Notes under the pieces: generated by a model | What the model was told of the DNA's origin: nothing | The model's database searches: none | What the model saw: only the letters and a program-made list of their open reading frames with translations | Part shown: positions 55,027-58,400 of the stretch, one piece after another | How the letters are laid out: every line of letters begins with the position of its first letter | How positions within the stretch are numbered: the stretch's first letter is position 1 | Origin: Verrucomicrobium sp. BvORR106 | Lineage (GTDB): Bacteria; Verrucomicrobiota; Verrucomicrobiia; Verrucomicrobiales; Verrucomicrobiaceae | Direction: 5' to 3' | Length of the DNA stretch: 58,400 bases | Assembly (NCBI RefSeq): GCF_000739655.1 | Contig: NZ_BATR01000025.1 | Location: forward strand, 1-58,400 | Made by a program: the position numbers and the translations under genes

Positions 55027-55180
55027 CGTGATCCATAGTCAGGCAGGAGTCGAAAGACAAGGTTCAACCTCCGCAAGTCATGTTCAGGATTTCGGCCGCA
55101 CAGGTGCCCTGCCGAAACAGCGGCGCTCAAAAGGAGCCAACCTCTTGTCAGTATTCTTGGATACACGGCCGCCGGACAAT

Positions 55181-55900
55181 CTACTTCTTCATCATCCAAA
55201 GCATCAACCCGACCCCCAGCAACGCGCCAAGTGTGCCAATGACCCACGGCAGGTACAACGAATTGCTGTGACCCGGAGCTGTCACTTGTGATTCCGGCAC
55301 TTCCTGATGGGCTGTAGCAGACGTGATAGCCTCATCAGGGGTTGCGCTGCTTGATTGCGACGCCTCGGAGCCAATCCTCAAAGTGCCCCCATAGGGCCAA
55401 AAAGGTTTGCCATCCACATGCAATTCCCCGTCCGGCATGACCATGGCCGTGACGGACTCCGTGAACGAAGGAGGGCGGAAGACAATCTCGCGAGGCGAGA
55501 TGAGCCGCACTATCCCGTCTCCTGAATTCAAGGTTGTCGCAAGTGCCTGGGAGTGGACTCGCTGCTGGCTCTCCAGCCTCCCATCCTTCGCCCCCTGCAA
55601 GAGGATGAACGCCCCAATTTCGGTGGCCACCAGAGCGGTGACTTTCCCCTCTGACTCCAGCGCATCGAGAAGACTGAGCCATTCCGAAGGCTTCCCCGTC
55701 TCCTTGGTGACCTCTTTGAAGTAGAACTCTATTGGCTGTTGGCCGGATTTTCGAAGCTGCAACCTGTACGTGGTTTTCGCATCCGTCTGATCATACTGCA
55801 GCACCAGTTGGGAAGCAGGAGTCAGCTTCTTCTCGACAATATCTTTGGCCACACACTCAGCACAGGCGAAGAACAAAGCTGTAAAAATCGCCAACTTCAT
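55181..55900 (-). CDS. Membrane-anchored exported protein, paralogue of the gene at 56082
   Basis: 239 residues. A signal peptide (MKLAIFTALFFACAECVA), a globular beta-rich body and a C-terminal membrane helix (WVIGTLGALLGVGLMLWMMKK) show a type I, C-terminally anchored protein. Throughout it parallels the 249-residue neighbour: TYRLQLRKSG versus TYSLQLRREG, ALVATEIGAFILLQGAKDGRLES versus TVLVQTYIASFVLLQGGENGQVES (aligned landmarks), GELHVDGKPF versus GELLVDGKPM. So a tandem duplication. No family recognised. A Ser/Thr-rich linker (SSSATPDEAITSATAH) precedes the anchor. Confidence 0.7.
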   Translation of the reverse strand: MKLAIFTALFFACAECVAKDIVEKKLTPASQLVLQYDQTDAKTTYRLQLRKSGQQPIEFYFKEVTKETGKPSEWLSLLDALESEGKVTALVATEIGAFILLQGAKDGRLESQQRVHSQALATTLNSGDGIVRLISPREIVFRPPSFTESVTAMVMPDGELHVDGKPFWPYGGTLRIGSEASQSSSATPDEAITSATAHQEVPESQVTAPGHSNSLYLPWVIGTLGALLGVGLMLWMMKK

Positions 55901-56081
55901 ATCTTAACAAGGATCCTTAGTGAGCGTGGTCTCACTCGTATGTTGGAGGATTTGCCTGCCCCTATGTGGCACCGCCCGACGCGGTCAGAGGCACATAAGA
56001 TTAATGCGAAACCAGTCCGCACCTCCTCGCAGCGACACCCGGAAGCCTCATCGGGTCAGACCTCACCCCATCGCAGAGACT

Positions 56082-56831
56082 CTACCTCTTCACCAGCCAA
56101 AGCAACACCCCCAGGCCCAGCAAGGCGACTACTGCCCCGATCCCCCACCGCGTGTACGACAGGCCATTCGCCTCGGGAGCTGTCGCTTGCGATTGCACCC
56201 CCTTCTGACCAGCCGCGGTGGGAGCCTTGCCCTGTGCCGCAGCACCTGTGGCAGCTCCATCAGGTGTGGCCGCGCTTGATTGCGACACCCCACCGCCAAC
56301 CGTCAACGTGCCACCACTTTGCACCATCGGTTTGCCATCCACCAGCAGCTCTCCTTTGGGAGTGATGGTGGCCGTCACCGGAGCCGGATGGGATATGGAG
56401 GTAATCACCACCTCAGTGGGAGACTTGAGCTTGATGCTGCCTCCACCAAGGTTCTCAGCAGCTTCAAGGGCACTGGAAAGGAATGAGACTTCACTTTCCA
56501 CCTGACCGTTCTCCCCACCCTGGAGCAGCACAAAGCTCGCAATATAGGTCTGAACCAGCACGGTCACCCTGCCATTGACATCGATCCCATCGACCATCTT
56601 CACCCATTCCTGAAGCTTCCCGGGAACCTTCTCCGTCCCCACTTCCTTTCTCCAGAACTCAGCAGGAGCACTCCCCTCCCGGCGAAGCTGCAGGCTGTAG
56701 GTGATCTTCTGGTCGGCTTCTTCCGATTGCAGGACCATGCTGGCAGAATTACCCATCGGCAATTCCTTGATATCTTTAGCACGACTGGACGCAGGCAGGA
56801 GCAGGAGCAGGAGCAAAATGGCAGTTCTCAT
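56082..56831 (-). CDS. Membrane-anchored exported protein, paralogue of the gene at 55181
   Basis: 249 residues: a signal peptide (MRTAILLLLLLLPASSRA), a body with ITYSLQLRREGSAPAEFW, VTATITPKGELLVDGKP and GTLTVGGGVSQSS, an Ala/Gln-rich linker, and a C-terminal membrane helix (WGIGAVVALLGLGVLLWLVKR). Its ATG is separated by one base from the stop of the transglutaminase-like gene, so the two are almost certainly translationally coupled. The function is unknown; the shared architecture with the next gene suggests related partners of the transglutaminase-like protein in the envelope. Confidence 0.72.
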   Translation of the reverse strand: MRTAILLLLLLLPASSRAKDIKELPMGNSASMVLQSEEADQKITYSLQLRREGSAPAEFWRKEVGTEKVPGKLQEWVKMVDGIDVNGRVTVLVQTYIASFVLLQGGENGQVESEVSFLSSALEAAENLGGGSIKLKSPTEVVITSISHPAPVTATITPKGELLVDGKPMVQSGGTLTVGGGVSQSSAATPDGAATGAAAQGKAPTAAGQKGVQSQATAPEANGLSYTRWGIGAVVALLGLGVLLWLVKR

Positions 56832-56832
56832 G

Positions 56833-58400
56833 TTAGTAGCTTACTGGGGGTTCCCCTACTTCTTTTGTGTTTTTTGGATCCGCTTTCCACACCCAGACAA
56901 GACCTGGCCCAGTCGGTGAAAGCTTGACCAATGCACCAAACGCATCCAGCGAAGCGTCTTCCCAAGCTTGCACACTTGGATAGGGATTTGCCGGACCGTA
57001 GGAAGGATCGTAGTACTTCCCATTGTATTTGACAATAGCATGATCGGTGAAAACGGCTTGAGGATTGCCATTCCCCTGCCCTGCCACACCGTTCCCATCC
57101 GTCGGAGTGAAGGGGTTCGCATTTAGAGTCCAGTCCTTGACCATGAACATTGCGTCCCAATAGTACTGCGTTCCGTTCGGGAAGATGTTGTAGGCGACCA
57201 AATCTGTATTGAGTTTGTTCTGATCTGGCGGGGGCGGAGTGACCATGCAGACATCCGAGTCGATCCCTTGAGCTCGCAAGAGATTGATGAAGAGCGTGGC
57301 CCAGGCACCGCATTTCCCATCACCTGTGCTTAGCAAGTCAAAAGGGTTGGCGGTGACGGTGGCCGGATTTCCCCAATACTTCATCACCGTCCCTGATTTC
57401 TCACCCGTACCGGGTTTCACCGTTTGGACATCCCTGTCAGTGAAGTCCGCATAGATGGCATCCACCACGGCCTGCGCATCCGCCCCCTTGCCTTGGGCAT
57501 TGCGGCAACTGATGTTGAAAAAGCCTTCTCTCTTCTCCGCCGCCGCCGTCTTGATCGGGTCTGCCATCACGATGTAGACCGTGTGCTTGGTGCTGCCGAT
57601 CGCGCTCCAGTCGCCGTTGCCAACCTTGACCTCCCAGTCAATCTTGAATGCGGAACCCGCGTCCGCACTGTGGAATTGGATGGAGTTCGTCAGGTTGTTT
57701 TGCGCCGTGGTAAGCGACAGGTTGAGCGTGCCCCCGCTGCCGGGCGTCACGGTAGTTTCAGGTATCTGCAGGCCCTGGGCTGACGTGGCCTTCACCATGA
57801 CGGTGTGGCCAGACGGCAGGTCTTTGATCTGCAACTCCGCCCCCACCTGCGGCTTGGTATTGCGGGTGTACGCCACGGGATAGTTCTTGTCCCCTCCTGC
57901 AGCACTTATACCCGTAGCGGCGACACCATCCGCATTACCATCCACCCATTGAGGCGCGCTGTAGGTGGTCGTGCCGTTGTCAGACTTCAGCTCGTGATAC
58001 TTGGTCCCGCCAAAGCTCACCTTCTTAACATCCGCAGGTAGCAGATACGCCTTCTTGTTCTTGAAGTCAGCGTTGTCTGAGAACGACGTCAGCAACCGGT
58101 CAGGATCCACCTTCACCACCCGCGGGTTGGGCAGCGTACTGCCACCCTCTGATGTCAACACATCGACATACAGGGTCCCGTCATAGTCCGGCCCCTCTTT
58201 GAGGGTCGTGCTCTTGTGGTTCAAGGTTATTTCATAAGAGATCTTGCGGTTCAGCGTCAGGGTGTCCTTGGAGAGGTAACCCGGCTTCGATCCATCCAGG
58301 GTCTTCCCACCCTTGAAGGTGACCGAGTAGGACTCCGACTGGCTGCCGCTGTCATCGCCCCAGGTCACTTTCACCTTGTATTCGTCACTTGGCTTGGGAT
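56833..58400 (-). CDS. Transglutaminase-like protein, N-terminus beyond the window edge
   Basis: At least 522 residues; the frame stays open to base 58400 and the sequence before the GTG at 58374 (PKPSDEYKVKVTWGDD) still looks like protein, so the gene continues past the window. The visible N-terminal part is beta-rich and repetitive (Ig-like, with GTLNLSLTTAQNN). The C-terminal part has the transglutaminase/papain-like core: Cys in STGDGKCGAWATLFINLLRAQG, His in VFTDHAIVKYNGKYYDPSYG, and Asp in the same segment. It could cross-link or cleave proteins, or cleave peptides, outside the cytoplasm; which is not determined. It is coupled to the paralogue at 56082-56831. Confidence 0.8.
   Translation of the reverse strand, partial: PKPSDEYKVKVTWGDDSGSQSESYSVTFKGGKTLDGSKPGYLSKDTLTLNRKISYEITLNHKSTTLKEGPDYDGTLYVDVLTSEGGSTLPNPRVVKVDPDRLLTSFSDNADFKNKKAYLLPADVKKVSFGGTKYHELKSDNGTTTYSAPQWVDGNADGVAATGISAAGGDKNYPVAYTRNTKPQVGAELQIKDLPSGHTVMVKATSAQGLQIPETTVTPGSGGTLNLSLTTAQNNLTNSIQFHSADAGSAFKIDWEVKVGNGDWSAIGSTKHTVYIVMADPIKTAAAEKREGFFNISCRNAQGKGADAQAVVDAIYADFTDRDVQTVKPGTGEKSGTVMKYWGNPATVTANPFDLLSTGDGKCGAWATLFINLLRAQGIDSDVCMVTPPPPDQNKLNTDLVAYNIFPNGTQYYWDAMFMVKDWTLNANPFTPTDGNGVAGQGNGNPQAVFTDHAIVKYNGKYYDPSYGPANPYPSVQAWEDASLDAFGALVKLSPTGPGLVWVWKADPKNTKEVGEPPVSY

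Noticed and set aside
1-58400. tRNA, rRNA, riboswitch or integrase-flanked island
   Set aside because: I saw no cloverleaf, rRNA segment, riboswitch core or integrase/transposase gene by reading; a covariance-model scan would settle small RNAs.

Overview
The window looks like a chromosomal segment from a high-GC verrucomicrobium, most likely Verrucomicrobiales close to Verrucomicrobium, Roseimicrobium or Prosthecobacter. That placement is an inference from gene content. The content includes DUF1552 and DUF1592-type proteins, a PVC-type dehydrogenase fused to HEAT repeats and cytochrome c, an autotransporter-associated beta-strand protein with a PEP-CTERM-like tail, sulfatase and SGNH esterases, BlaI/BlaR1 pairs, and C-terminal calcium-loop plus 'fasciculated' domains on giant secreted proteins. 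I see no rRNA, tRNA, CRISPR array, intact insertion sequence or prophage.

Layout. 1-502 holds REP-like hairpins and dispersed repeats. 503-10490 is a metabolic stretch: a secreted sugar dehydrogenase-like diheme protein, an NTF2-like protein, an aldo/keto reductase, a free-standing adenylation-carrier-thioesterase enzyme, a homocitrate-synthase-like/cupin fusion and a zinc alcohol dehydrogenase. 11136-15820 is a minus-strand operon (DUF1592 cytochrome, DUF1552, SASA-type esterase). SelO follows, then two SGNH hydrolases in tandem, then a giant NHL/BACON/TIG protein (21232-26838) closed by a clear terminator.

27128-30483 is the most unusual locus: a tight three-gene unit encoding a zinc-ribbon pseudokinase, a VWA (MIDAS) protein and a divergent adenylosuccinate-synthetase (PurA) paralogue. 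The paralogue keeps the IMP/phosphate-activating residues but has lost most of the aspartate-binding and guanine-recognition signature. This is my candidate for an undescribed system.

30484-31245 is repeat-rich. 31246-33562 is a histidine kinase/response regulator pair, followed by a 3.5-kb gene for a ThuA-dehydrogenase-HEAT-cytochrome c-discoidin protein and its terminator. 37695-39799 is a BlaI repressor with its palindromic operator and a BlaR1-type protease whose sensor domain is replaced by a secretin-like domain. 39831-50273 is a minus-strand series of exported proteins: autotransporter-repeat protein, beta-helix protein, sulfatase, and two glycine-rich proteins. 50514-58400 holds small hypotheticals, a Tat-exported FAD oxidoreductase, an rnhA operon, and a coupled set of a transglutaminase-like protein (cut by the window edge) with two tandem paralogous membrane-anchored proteins.

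Overall the window is dominated by exported catabolic or surface proteins with two regulatory cassettes. The small non-coding gaps are seeded with at least four repeat families, one of which shows a compensatory base-pair change that supports a folded structure.
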